Assembly (NCBI GenBank): GCA_028285145.1
Contig: JANQQC010000060.1
Span: 186,001 to 250,000, forward strand
Direction: 5' to 3'
Origin: Hyphomonadaceae bacterium
GTDB lineage: Bacteria > Pseudomonadota > Alphaproteobacteria > Caulobacterales > Hyphomonadaceae
Length of the DNA: 64,000 nt
Position numbers and translations under genes: made by a program. Every line of letters starts with the position of its first letter. The first letter of the stretch is position 1. The notes under the pieces are model-generated. The model was not told the origin of the DNA. It saw nothing but the letters and a program-made list of their open reading frames with translations, and did no database searches. Below are positions 34,300-43,599 of this stretch, piece after piece.

Positions 34300-35163
34300 A
34301 TGACCGACATCAACTACACGTCCGCCGACGGTCTTCGGCTGTTTGCCAAGGCCTATGGGAATCCAGATGCGACGCTCACCGTCCTCTGCATGCACGGTCT
34401 GACTCGCAATCATAAAGACTTTGAACCGATGATAGATGCGCTTGATGGTCGGTATCGTTTCGTTGCGGTGGATGTCCGTGGACGAGGACAATCAGATCGA
34501 GCATCTGATCACGAAACGTACGCGCCGCAGCACTACGCTGCCGACATGGCTGCACTGCTTGAGCATCTGAAAATCTCGCGGTTTGTGATGATTGGTACGT
34601 CGATGGGCGGGCTTATCGCCATGATCCTGTCGAAGATGATGCCGGATCGGGTCAGGGGTGTCATCTTGAACGATGTCGGTCCTGTTGTTGAAAGGTCCGG
34701 TCTCGATAGAATTGCCGCCTATGCTGGAAAAGTTGAGGCTGTCGCCGGGTGGTCTGAAGCCACGAAAGCCGTTGCCAAGGTTCAACGAGCCGCGTTTCCG
34801 CATTACGGCGTTGAGGACTGGAAGAAGTTTGCAAAGCGCACCTATCGCAGGCTGGGCGACGGACAACTGATCGTCGACTACGACCCACAGATCACGAACA
34901 GCCTGGGTGACTCTCACCCCGGTCTCCTGACGAGGATCGCCATGTGGAGGTTGTTCAGTTCCATGAAGAAGATACCTCTGCTCGTTTTACGAGGCGAGAC
35001 GTCAGATATTCTGTCGAAGAAGACAGCACGTCGAATGATCAAACGGCACAAAGACGCTCAACTCGTTGAAGTTCCCGGCGTGGGGCATGCTCCCATGCTG
35101 GATGAGCCGGCCGCTGTTTCAAGCATCGCCAATTTCTTGAACAGATTGGAGACCGGTGAATGA
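34300..35163 (+). CDS. Alpha/beta hydrolase
   Basis: A protein of 287 residues from ATG 34300. The frame also offers GTG at 34240, adding 20 residues. The fold is clear: oxyanion-loop segment LCMHGLTRNHKDFEP, nucleophile elbow GTSMGG (Ser101), VDVRGRGQSDR, and the C-terminal GHAPMLDEP with the catalytic His. No signal peptide, so it is cytoplasmic. It overlaps the MFS gene by 4 bp. Enzymes of this type cleave esters, lactones, epoxides or C-C bonds of ring-fission products. Its place between a TBDR and an MFS importer suggests it acts on the imported compound. Confidence 0.88.
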   Translation: MTDINYTSADGLRLFAKAYGNPDATLTVLCMHGLTRNHKDFEPMIDALDGRYRFVAVDVRGRGQSDRASDHETYAPQHYAADMAALLEHLKISRFVMIGTSMGGLIAMILSKMMPDRVRGVILNDVGPVVERSGLDRIAAYAGKVEAVAGWSEATKAVAKVQRAAFPHYGVEDWKKFAKRTYRRLGDGQLIVDYDPQITNSLGDSHPGLLTRIAMWRLFSSMKKIPLLVLRGETSDILSKKTARRMIKRHKDAQLVEVPGVGHAPMLDEPAAVSSIANFLNRLETGE

Positions 35164-36449
35164 GCCATACTTCTGAACCTGTTGCGCGCTCATCTGTTCA
35201 GGGGCGGACGTGGATCCTATTTGTCCTGACACTGGTCTACACCTTCAATCATGTGGATCGGCAGATTCTCGTAATTTTGTTGGAGCCAATAAAGCTCGAG
35301 CTTGGTCTACGCGACAGCCAGCTTGGTATGCTGACCGGCATCGCTTTTGCCGCTTTCTACGCGACACTCGGAATTCCTGTCGCGATGTGGGCCGACCGCG
35401 GAAATCGGCGAAACATCATTGCGCTCGCCCTTACGATTTGGTCGGCGATGACCGCGGTTTCTGGCTTCGCCCAGAATTACTGGCACCTGCTTCTTGCAAG
35501 GATGGGGGTTGGCATTGGCGAGGCAGGCGGTACCCCTCCTGCAACCTCCATGATCGCTGATCTCTATTCGCCCAAGGAACGGGCCACCGCGCTTGGCATC
35601 TACACAACAGGCATCGGTTTTGGAATTCTGCTCGGTTTTGCGCTCGGGGGATTCATTTATGAACTCTACGGTTGGCGCGTTGCCTTTTTTGCGGCGGGCA
35701 TTCCCGGTCTGGCTCTGGCGCTTGTCGTGCGTTTCAGCGTCCGGGAACCGAAACGAGGCTTGTCCGACGGACAAGTCGATGACGGCGACGCGCCTTCACT
35801 TGGTGACACGCTGAGGTTCATTGCCGGACAGTCATCTTACTTATGGCTTCTGGCGGGTTGCCTGATGATCTGCATCTCGGCGAATGCCTTTCTTGTCTTC
35901 ACCTCCAGCTATCTTCAGCGCGCCTTTGAGCTGTCACCAGGCCAGGTCGCACTGCCGCTCGGGCTTTTGATCGGTGGTGTGGGCAGCGTGGGGGCAGTGG
36001 TGCTCGGCCTGGTTTGTGACCGACTGTCGGTAAAGGATACGCGCTGGAGACCTTGGATCATTGCCTGCTGCGCCGCGGTCGCCTTGCCATTCGCTTGGAT
36101 GTTCCTAAGGGCTGATACCGTCTGGGCAGCTTACGCCTGGAACCTGGTCCCGAGCTTCGTTGGACTGATTTATGCGTCGATCGCTTATACTGCGTCTCAG
36201 GAACTGGTCGCGCTCCGTATGCGCTCGTTCGCATCGGCCTTCATGCTATTCTGTCTGACGCTAATTGGGATTGGCTGCGGTCCTTGGATCGCCGGATTGC
36301 TTAGCGATCATTTCAACGCGGCCAACGCCGATCAGCCTCTGGCGAGAGCGCTTGAACTTATCCTCTTGTTCAACGTGGCCAGCATTATCTGCCTAATACT
36401 GGCCGGCAGGTCGTACAGGGAGAATGTCCAGAGAGCCATCGCATATTAG
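35160..36449 (+). CDS. MFS transporter, spinster-like
   Basis: A 429-residue major facilitator with 12 membrane segments. The first half carries the spinster-type stretches FNHVDRQILVILLEPIKLEL, GIAFAAFYATLGIPVAMWADR (the MFS A-motif, DRGNRRN) and RMGVGIGEAGGTPPATSMIADLY. It begins at the ATGA overlap with the hydrolase gene. It is the last gene of the TBDR-hydrolase-MFS unit and would carry the ligand over the inner membrane. Bacterial members of this group often sit with TBDRs and catabolic enzymes. The exact substrate is unknown. Confidence 0.9.
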   Translation: MSHTSEPVARSSVQGRTWILFVLTLVYTFNHVDRQILVILLEPIKLELGLRDSQLGMLTGIAFAAFYATLGIPVAMWADRGNRRNIIALALTIWSAMTAVSGFAQNYWHLLLARMGVGIGEAGGTPPATSMIADLYSPKERATALGIYTTGIGFGILLGFALGGFIYELYGWRVAFFAAGIPGLALALVVRFSVREPKRGLSDGQVDDGDAPSLGDTLRFIAGQSSYLWLLAGCLMICISANAFLVFTSSYLQRAFELSPGQVALPLGLLIGGVGSVGAVVLGLVCDRLSVKDTRWRPWIIACCAAVALPFAWMFLRADTVWAAYAWNLVPSFVGLIYASIAYTASQELVALRMRSFASAFMLFCLTLIGIGCGPWIAGLLSDHFNAANADQPLARALELILLFNVASIICLILAGRSYRENVQRAIAY

Positions 36450-36577
36450 AAATGCCCGGCTTTTGCAGGACCGTTAACAGACCCTCCGCGTCTGAAAAAG
36501 GGAGATGCCGGCAAGTGCCTCTTCGCCCCATTGAGCGAAATCATAAGCTCCGGAGTTAACCAGCGACCTTTTCCTGC

Positions 36578-38953
36578 TCAGGCTGCTTCAGAGGTAGCAT
36601 CCTTCGATCGCTCCAAGGTGTTCGAGAAACTGACGGGTTTCGAGATGAGAAAGCCCTGCAACTCATTGCATCGTATCGACAACAAGTACTTTGCCTGTTC
36701 TTCCGTCTCCACACCTTCAGCGACAATCGGGATCGAGAGTGCCTGACCAAGATACGCGATGGTCTCGATGATGGACGTGGCCTTGCGATCCTTTCCGAGT
36801 TCTCCAACGAAGGACTTGTCGATTTTAATCCTGTCGAACTCGAATTGCTGCACATAACTCATTGAGGAGTAGCCAGTTCCGAAGTCGTCAAGTGCGATTG
36901 TTACCCCAAGGGCCTTGAGTTTATTCAGTATTTGAGCAGCAACGATAGCGTTGCGAACGAGTGCTGTTTCAGTGATTTCAAGCTCAAGCCTCTCTGCGGG
37001 CAAGCCACTTTCTGCAAGCGCCTGTTCGACCATCACCAAAAGATTAGCATCAAGGAATTGGCGACCAGACAGATTGACCGACACAGTGATGTCGTCATTC
37101 CAGTGCGTTGCCTGATTGCAGGCCTGCCGGATGGTCCAAGCTCCGATCACGTTGATCAGATCACTCTGCTCGGCAATTGGTATGAATGTGTCAGGGGACA
37201 CTAATCCAAAGCCTGGGCGGTTCCAGCGGATAAGGGCTTCATAGCCGACGATCCGCCGCCCCTTAGCGTCAACCTTGGGCTGATAGTGAAGTTCAAATTC
37301 ATCGCGCTCGACTGCGAGATGGAGGTCACTTTCCAACTCGCGGCGAAACTCCTGCTCCTGATGCAGTTCTTCGTCGTATAACCGATAGCAAGTTCGCCCT
37401 GCATCTTTGGCTGCATACAGCGCCCGATCGGCCGCTTTCATGAGTGTGGCAAAAGTGGAATGCTGGGGATTGCTCCATGCGACTCCAATGCTGGCCGCTG
37501 CGGGCAGCAGCCTGCCGGCACATCGCGTTTTCTCCGCCAGCACCTCCACACACGTTTGGGCGAAACCCTCCAGAGCCTCAAACGTTTCAAAACCCGGTAT
37601 CAGAATCGCAAACTCATCGCCGCCCAAGCGTGCCAGCGTATAATCGTTTGGGGACACGGAGCGGAGTTTCTGCGCGAAGTCCTGTAGCAACTGGTCGCCA
37701 ACATCGTGTCCATACTGATCGTTTACCGATTTGAACTCGTCGATATCGAACAAGAGCACACCAACCCTCGAATCTGCGTTGGCGGACAAGGCGGCATCGA
37801 CAGCTTTTTGAAATGCGGTTCGATTGGCGAGGCCAGTGAGCTGGTCGTTGTAGGCAAGGGACCTTATTTCGGCTTCATGTGCTAAACGTTGAGTTAGATC
37901 GCGGACGACGACAACTGCGAATTCCTGACCCTTGTCGGAAAGAGACTGCTTCGAGACTTCAACGGCAATGGCTGCACCATCCGCACGCAGAAGCTTGCGT
38001 TCACCCCAGTCGACCACACCATCGCTGCTTTCGACAAAGTGTCGATTCAGGCTCAAGAGAGACGCGGCATTCTGCCCTACGATGTCTTCGTGCGACATAC
38101 CCAACAAATGCTGGCCAGCATCGTTGACTTCGACGATCTCGCCTTTCTGCGAGACGATAAAAAGGCCTTCTACGGCCGAGTTCGCCAGCATCGACATCTT
38201 CTTCTGGCTTGCCGCATTAAAACGCGTGACAAATGAATCGAAGCCAGCGGCAAGAACGGCGGAAATCAGGATAAGGGCGACGGCAAGCGACACCCATATA
38301 CCCAGAGTTTCTGTCCCGATGGACCAACTGATCTCCTGAAGACCGTTTACTGGTACTACGCTTAGTGCCGAAGCCCCCACAAAATGAAGACTGGCAACGG
38401 CACCGAGCGTTGTTAGGAGGCCAATAAGGTTGCGATACTTGTGCGTCTCGCTCAGGCCGAATGTATAGGTCGCGATAAACAACCCACCAGACAGAGTTAT
38501 AGACAACCAGACATAGGAATAGTCATACTCAATGATCGCCGAGCCACGAAGAGCCGTCATCCCGTAGTAGTGCATGACAGCTACAGTCGTCGTTGCGATG
38601 ACTGCACAAATGATGCGTCGGGCTGGCGTCATGCCGTTGATTAGGATTTGTGACGTCCCAATGAACCCGATAACGGCGATACCAGAAGATATTGCAGTCG
38701 TGACGCCATCATAACTGACGTCAAACCCGGGTTGATAGCCGAGCATTGCGACGAAATGGGTCGCCCAAATGCCAAGCCCTGTAACACTGCCAGCGACACT
38801 CGCCCAGATCCGTGTGGCGACTTCGGATGTGCTGACTTGTCCCCGATGAAAAACAAATACGGTGCAGACCGCGCTAAGAGCGCAAATCAGAATCGCCAAA
38901 ATCACATGTCCCGAGTCGTGCTGATCACTAATGCAGCTTAATACTCTATACAC
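36578..38953 (-). CDS. MHYT-PAS-GGDEF-EAL cyclic-di-GMP protein
   Basis: A 791-residue membrane-bound signalling protein. Residues 1-245 form an MHYT sensor with seven helices and the repeated M/T-H-x-Y/F sites (GIWATHFVAMLGY, AVMHYYGMTAL, ASLHFVGASAL), proposed to sense O2, CO or NO through copper. A PAS domain follows (about 255-370), then GGDEF (ARLGGDEFAIL, intact active site; preceding helix AFQKAVDAAL) and EAL (VGYEALIRWNRP, with ETALVRN and DDFGTGYSS). Both output domains have the residues for activity, so it may make or break c-di-GMP. The start is GTG at 38953. It is monocistronic. Confidence 0.93.
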   Translation of the reverse strand: MYRVLSCISDQHDSGHVILAILICALSAVCTVFVFHRGQVSTSEVATRIWASVAGSVTGLGIWATHFVAMLGYQPGFDVSYDGVTTAISSGIAVIGFIGTSQILINGMTPARRIICAVIATTTVAVMHYYGMTALRGSAIIEYDYSYVWLSITLSGGLFIATYTFGLSETHKYRNLIGLLTTLGAVASLHFVGASALSVVPVNGLQEISWSIGTETLGIWVSLAVALILISAVLAAGFDSFVTRFNAASQKKMSMLANSAVEGLFIVSQKGEIVEVNDAGQHLLGMSHEDIVGQNAASLLSLNRHFVESSDGVVDWGERKLLRADGAAIAVEVSKQSLSDKGQEFAVVVVRDLTQRLAHEAEIRSLAYNDQLTGLANRTAFQKAVDAALSANADSRVGVLLFDIDEFKSVNDQYGHDVGDQLLQDFAQKLRSVSPNDYTLARLGGDEFAILIPGFETFEALEGFAQTCVEVLAEKTRCAGRLLPAAASIGVAWSNPQHSTFATLMKAADRALYAAKDAGRTCYRLYDEELHQEQEFRRELESDLHLAVERDEFELHYQPKVDAKGRRIVGYEALIRWNRPGFGLVSPDTFIPIAEQSDLINVIGAWTIRQACNQATHWNDDITVSVNLSGRQFLDANLLVMVEQALAESGLPAERLELEITETALVRNAIVAAQILNKLKALGVTIALDDFGTGYSSMSYVQQFEFDRIKIDKSFVGELGKDRKATSIIETIAYLGQALSIPIVAEGVETEEQAKYLLSIRCNELQGFLISKPVSFSNTLERSKDATSEAA

Positions 38954-39118
38954 CCAGATAACCTCTCACTATTGAGTGGCTTATACGTAGGCGGTGCTTG
39001 GGGTTCCTTTTCCACTGCTATTTATAGTGTATGAAAGCGTACCCTTTATTAACTATAATTGCTGTGCTGCACTGTGCAGTGAAAATCTTCTCCCGCCTTT
39101 TATCAGTCGCTGCTACTC

Positions 39119-40096
39119 TTAGGGACTAGGTGATGTTGCGGCTACACCGTGTTCTTCCATATCTTCTGGCGTGACCCTGTAGACCAATCGAAAGCCAAGA
39201 TGGGAGGTTGAAAAGTCTCGCTCATGCAGATGCCTTGCGGCTGGACGGAACCGTCTGCAAAAATTATCCGAACACAGATAAGATCCGCCCTTGATCAGAC
39301 CTGAATTGGGAGCGCCGGCGTCAAATACATCGCTTGTCCACTCCCAGACATTTCCCGTCATATCGTGCAGGCCGTAGCCGTTGGCGGGATAACAACCCAC
39401 CGGAGCGGTTCCGAAGTGCCCATCCTGGACCGTGTTCTCCACGGGGAAGAAACCCTGCCACGTATTCGCTTTCGCCGAACCTTTATGGGGAGCTTCATCG
39501 CCCCATTCATATCGCGCCCCAGAGAGACCACCACGGGCCGCGTACTCCCATTGGCCCTCAGTCGGAAGGCTCCCGCCGGCCCAAGCAGAAAATGCGGTCG
39601 CATCAGCATGGGACACATGAACCACGGGATGGTCCATTCGATCCGAAATCGAACTACCAGGTCCTTCAGGATGACGCCAACTTGCGCCTTCGACGAACTG
39701 CCACCAACTACGGGACCCTGAAATCGCGGGTGGGACGAACACAGCAGAACCCGGAGTGAGGTGTTCTGGATCGATATCCGGATATATAGCTGGATCAGGT
39801 GCCTTTTCCGCATCTGTTGTATAACCAGTGTCTTCGACGAAGGCCGCAAAACGGGCGTTGGTTACTTCAGTTCGGTCAATCGCAAAGGGTGCGACGGTAA
39901 CGCTTCGTATTGGGCGTTCTTCAGGGTAGGCTTCCGTTTCTCCCATATCGAACGATCCGCCGGCAAGGACCACGCGGCCTTTCAGCGGCGAGCAGGCTGG
40001 ACCTGCGGCATCAGCCGATTGCTCCAAGGAAATGAAAATCGTAGCGAGCACCGCGACTGCAATCAATAAGATGCCGCGAAGCTTATTCAGGCACAT
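39119..40096 (-). CDS. Formylglycine-generating enzyme (FGE/SUMF1), apparently exported
   Basis: A SUMF1-type FGE of 325 residues from ATG 40096. The frame extends to 40297 inside the upstream sulfatase gene, but the extra 67 residues show no domain. The enzyme converts the sulfatase active-site Cys to formylglycine. The copper-binding Cys pair is present: GGSYLCSDNFCRRFRPAARH with C275 and C280, followed by STSHLGFRLV. The core shows MTGNVWEWTSD and LPTEGQWEYAARGG. The N-terminus, MCLNKLRG plus a hydrophobic stretch to ADA at residue 30, is a signal peptide or anchor. It overlaps the sulfatase gene by 14 bp. Export would put maturation on the periplasmic side, which is unusual in bacteria. 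Confidence 0.9.
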   Translation of the reverse strand: MCLNKLRGILLIAVAVLATIFISLEQSADAAGPACSPLKGRVVLAGGSFDMGETEAYPEERPIRSVTVAPFAIDRTEVTNARFAAFVEDTGYTTDAEKAPDPAIYPDIDPEHLTPGSAVFVPPAISGSRSWWQFVEGASWRHPEGPGSSISDRMDHPVVHVSHADATAFSAWAGGSLPTEGQWEYAARGGLSGARYEWGDEAPHKGSAKANTWQGFFPVENTVQDGHFGTAPVGCYPANGYGLHDMTGNVWEWTSDVFDAGAPNSGLIKGGSYLCSDNFCRRFRPAARHLHERDFSTSHLGFRLVYRVTPEDMEEHGVAATSPSP

Positions 40097-41804
40097 CGTA
40101 CTCAACCACTTCGCTCTCGGCATAACCGTAGCGAATGGCTTTGGCCCTAAGGCTTGTTCCCTCTGCCAACTGCAGCGGTCCAGCGTAGAGCTGCCATGTT
40201 TCATCTGATTCACCGGTCTGGTATCCGATGGAAGCGCCGTTCGTTTCAGATGAGAGCACGATTGTCCGATCGCCGGATTTGGAGACGAGTTCAACATCTG
40301 GGGCAGATGTGGCGGGCTGAACGCCTCCCGGCCACATGTTCTGGATCATGTCTGCCTCGGGAATAACGCTCATATCGCCCACGCGCCTGAGCCATTCATC
40401 CAGCGCGCTCTGAAGGCGGGCAAGATCGTCGGCATAAAGAGGGTCATCTGCAAGATTTGTCACCTCGTTAGGATCCTCCAGCGTGTCGTAGAGCTGGTGC
40501 GGGGGCAGCGGGTCGAACAATGCAGCTGCCGCTGGCGGCAACGATCCCGCCTCCAGTCCAGCCCAGAGGTCCTTCATTGAAGGCTGCGAGTCCCTAAACG
40601 GCAGCCGCTGGAAGTAAGGGTCTCCTTCCAGATCGTTCCGAATATACTTGAAACGCGCGTCCCGGCTCGCACGTCTCTTGTTCGGCTCATTGTCCATCCG
40701 ATCCTGCGCAGCAAAGATGTATTGGCGCGGTTCATCCCGATCACTGCCTGCGAAATCTCGACCGTGCAGCCACTGGGGCTCGTTGGTACCAGCCCATGAC
40801 AGGAGAGTTGGCGCGAGATCGACAAAGCTTATGAGTTCATCATTGACCGATCCAGCCTGCCAGCCATCAGGGAATCGTATCACCATCGGCACCCGGAGAC
40901 CGCTATCATAAAGTGATCGCTTCATGCGCGGCAGGCCGTCGCCATGATCTGTTGATACAATGAGGATCGTGGAATCCAGAAGTCCGTCTGCCGACAGCCG
41001 GTCATAGATCTCACCGAGTGCCGCATCGGTGAACGCGATGTTGTCGTAGTGGGTGGCGATGTCGCGGCGGACCGCTGGCGTATCGGGGAGGTAGGGTGGC
41101 ACCTCCACCTCATCGGGGTTCGTGCGTGCAACGCGGTCCGAAAACAACTCGGCGTTTCGGCTGACCACAAAGGCCTCGATCGGGTTGGTTGGCGTCATAT
41201 CGACCGGCCAGATCGCACTTTCATGCGTGGTGAGCAGAGTGCGCATATGAAAAAAGCTTTGGCCGTCGGCTCGTCCCGACCAATCGGCACCGGCTCCTGA
41301 TTCATCCCAGATCGTGAAGGGTTCTCCAAACTGATAGTCCGTCTTTGAATCATTGGATGTGTGGTAGCCGTCAGCGCGCAGCAACTCGGGGAAAGCTTTC
41401 ACTTCGGCTGGCGGTACCGCAAGGTAGTTCTGCGGACCACCGGGTGGCAGACCCACCGCGCTCGTTGTGCGCATGTACTGCGCGCCAATCGTCTGCTGGT
41501 AGCGGCCGGTTATCAATGCCGCCCGGCTCGGCGCGCAGACGCCTGATGAGGTGAAGACATTGGTATATCTGACACCCTCTGAGGCTATCCTGTCGAAATT
41601 GGGTGTATGTGCGATGGGGTCGCCAAAAGCACCCACTCTCGAACTCATGTCCTCGAACAGGACCAGGACGATGTTCGGTTGTATGTAACCCGGCTCTGAA
41701 GCGGGCGCGGTCTGCAGATCATTTTCGGGCTCTGGAAGGCCGGTGCACGCCGTCACGAGTAGTGCCGTGGCCATGGCAGCGGAGGCGCGGTTTGCTGGAC
41801 TCAT
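40083..41804 (-). CDS. Lipoprotein sulfatase 1 (Cys-type)
   Basis: A 573-residue type I sulfatase. The formylglycine site is C90-A-P-S-R94 within SSGVCAPSRAALITGRY. The metal-site strand is PNIVLVLFEDMSSRVGAFG, and VSTDHGDGLPRMKRSLYDSGLRVPM carries the C-terminal metal ligands. The N-terminus has a lipobox, LLVTAC with Cys20. Its heparan N-sulfatase-like features (Ser/Gly-rich SSG before the Cys, the MRTTS stretch) suggest S1_8-type relatives, but this is uncertain. It overlaps the second sulfatase gene by 4 bp and the FGE gene by 14 bp. The last 60 residues form a beta-rich tail. The substrate would be a sulfated sugar, as inferred from the neighbouring GH3 locus. Confidence 0.92.
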   Translation of the reverse strand: MSPANRASAAMATALLVTACTGLPEPENDLQTAPASEPGYIQPNIVLVLFEDMSSRVGAFGDPIAHTPNFDRIASEGVRYTNVFTSSGVCAPSRAALITGRYQQTIGAQYMRTTSAVGLPPGGPQNYLAVPPAEVKAFPELLRADGYHTSNDSKTDYQFGEPFTIWDESGAGADWSGRADGQSFFHMRTLLTTHESAIWPVDMTPTNPIEAFVVSRNAELFSDRVARTNPDEVEVPPYLPDTPAVRRDIATHYDNIAFTDAALGEIYDRLSADGLLDSTILIVSTDHGDGLPRMKRSLYDSGLRVPMVIRFPDGWQAGSVNDELISFVDLAPTLLSWAGTNEPQWLHGRDFAGSDRDEPRQYIFAAQDRMDNEPNKRRASRDARFKYIRNDLEGDPYFQRLPFRDSQPSMKDLWAGLEAGSLPPAAAALFDPLPPHQLYDTLEDPNEVTNLADDPLYADDLARLQSALDEWLRRVGDMSVIPEADMIQNMWPGGVQPATSAPDVELVSKSGDRTIVLSSETNGASIGYQTGESDETWQLYAGPLQLAEGTSLRAKAIRYGYAESEVVEYDVPE

Positions 41805-43444
41805 GGCTGATCCTCTGAGGGCTTTGCGTCGAGAATATCACGAAGAGTGGGAGTAATGGCATCGAGTTGGGCGGCTTTGCCCGGCCCATCGGGGAGAATG
41901 TGCTCATACTTGTCTGCAGCATCCGGGTTTCTCTGCCAGTGCTCTGGAAACGCAACTGAAGAAGAAACATCGTCTGACCAGAAAACAGCCCCTTGATTGA
42001 AGCGTTCAGTAAACGGAATCGATGGGCGTGCACCATCCTGCGAGATGGCCTCAAACAGGTCTGCCCGCAGCTTGATAAGGATTTCATGATAAGCGGGATC
42101 TGCAATCAGGTTGACGAGTTCATCGGGATCGGTCTCGAGGTCGAACAACTCCTCAGTGTCCCAGACACCGTGGTACTGGATGTACTTGTACCGGTCCGTT
42201 CGTATCGCAAACGTCGATGGCGTCTGCGGGTAGTTGAACTCCCAGTAGTACTCATAGATCAGGGCTTCATCATCGGTTGTGGCATCGACGGACAGCATAT
42301 CCCGTCCTTCATAGCGCTCAGGGATGTCCACGCCTGCGAGCGACAATACCGTTGGCGCAATATCGATGTTGCGTACGAGGACGGGATTTGTCGTTCCGGT
42401 GTCCAGCAACCCAGGCGCGTGTACAATCATCGGGACACGGATTGAGGCCTCATAGGCTGCACGTTTGTCCACCAGGCCGTGCTCGCCGAACATGAATCCA
42501 TTGTCGCTTGTGTAGATAATGATTGTATCGCGCCCGTTGCCCTGACTCTCCAAAGCCTCGAACAGTCTGCCCATACTGTCATCGACGCCTGAAAGCGCAG
42601 AATAGTAAGTCCGCTGGAGATCTTCGATGGGTATGTTGCTGTAGAAGGCAAAGCCCGTTCCGTGCCAGCTATTGTTCTGCATGGTAAGCCACATAGGGCG
42701 GGGGCCCTGACGGGCATCCGGTTTGTCCGATGGCGGGCTTTCAAGCTCCAGCCGATCATACTGACCACGATGTCGTTCGGCTGGCGAGAAGGGCAGATGT
42801 ACGGCCTTGTGCGAAACGAAGAGCATGAATGGTGCGTCAGAGCGCGTGTCCAGCCAGTTGGTCGCATACGCGGTTAACTCGTCCGTGATGTAGCCCGTCT
42901 GAGGCACCTCAATGCCATTCACATTGAGAAGACTGGGGCGACCAAAAGCGTCGATGGGATCGTAGTTTCCCTGGCCTTCGAAGCTCACCCAGTGGTCGAA
43001 GCCGGGCTTAGGCGATGCATCGGCACTGCCCATATGCCATTTCCCGATGAAGGCCGTGTCGTATCCAGCCTCGTCGAGCAGAACCGAAAAGGGTTCGAAA
43101 CCCTCAGGAGTTGGACTGTTATTGTCGACAATGCCGTGGTTCCGCATCGTTTGCCCGGACATTATTGAGGCCCGGCTCGGAGAGCAGAGTGATGTTGTCA
43201 CGAAGGCGTTTTCGAAACGAACGCCTTCCGAAATCAGGCGATCAAGAAACGGCGTTTCCAGCCCATCTGTAAGCGCGCCAAACGCATCGTATCGTTGGTC
43301 GTCGACCAGCACGATGACGATGTTGGGACGCACATCGTCCTTTGTAGGTTCGGTCATGGTAGATGGTGCAATCTGACAGGCAGTCATTGCCCCAAGGCAC
43401 AGCAGTCCGGCGGCTTTTTTCTTCAAAGCCCACAATCTGTCCAA
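41801..43444 (-). CDS. Lipoprotein sulfatase 2 (Cys-type)
   Basis: A 547-residue type I sulfatase. The active site is C87-S-P-S-R91 in TTSLCSPSRASIMSGQ. Metal-site strand PNIVIVLVDDQRYDAFG, GKWHMGSADASPKPGFDHW and YTSDNGFMFGEHGLVDKRAAYE are all present. It has a lipobox, LGAMTAC with Cys23. The start is TTG at 43444, supported by AGGAGG 5 bp upstream. It opens the sulfatase-sulfatase-FGE operon, which is divergent from the TetR/TBDR/GH3 operon, with a palindrome in the shared region. Relatives act on sulfated glycans or aryl sulfates; the exact substrate is not known. Confidence 0.92.
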   Translation of the reverse strand: MDRLWALKKKAAGLLCLGAMTACQIAPSTMTEPTKDDVRPNIVIVLVDDQRYDAFGALTDGLETPFLDRLISEGVRFENAFVTTSLCSPSRASIMSGQTMRNHGIVDNNSPTPEGFEPFSVLLDEAGYDTAFIGKWHMGSADASPKPGFDHWVSFEGQGNYDPIDAFGRPSLLNVNGIEVPQTGYITDELTAYATNWLDTRSDAPFMLFVSHKAVHLPFSPAERHRGQYDRLELESPPSDKPDARQGPRPMWLTMQNNSWHGTGFAFYSNIPIEDLQRTYYSALSGVDDSMGRLFEALESQGNGRDTIIIYTSDNGFMFGEHGLVDKRAAYEASIRVPMIVHAPGLLDTGTTNPVLVRNIDIAPTVLSLAGVDIPERYEGRDMLSVDATTDDEALIYEYYWEFNYPQTPSTFAIRTDRYKYIQYHGVWDTEELFDLETDPDELVNLIADPAYHEILIKLRADLFEAISQDGARPSIPFTERFNQGAVFWSDDVSSSVAFPEHWQRNPDAADKYEHILPDGPGKAAQLDAITPTLRDILDAKPSEDQP

Positions 43445-43471
43445 AGCTGCCTCCTATCTACTTTTTTATTA

Positions 43472-43492
43472 TCCACTCGTGTTATGAGTGGA
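43472..43492. promoter_or_regulatory. Palindrome between sulfatase and TetR genes
   Basis: TCCACTC-N7-GAGTGGA, a perfect 7-7-7 inverted repeat 28 bp upstream of the sulfatase 2 start, in the divergent intergenic region. It differs from the 16-bp palindrome before TBDR 6, so it may bind a second regulator. Confidence 0.5.
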
Positions 43493-43599
43493 CATCAAGG
43501 GCGTCAAGTCGGTAGCTCTGGTCTCTGGCGGCTATAGGAAATTGACGACGGATAGCGGAATGTGTTTCGTTATACGGAATGGCGAATGAGTGAGTGACT

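Noticed and set aside
39067..39079. CTGCA-CTG-TGCAG palindrome before the c-di-GMP gene
   Set aside because: It is short, in an AT-rich spacer and not placed near a clear promoter, so chance is likely.
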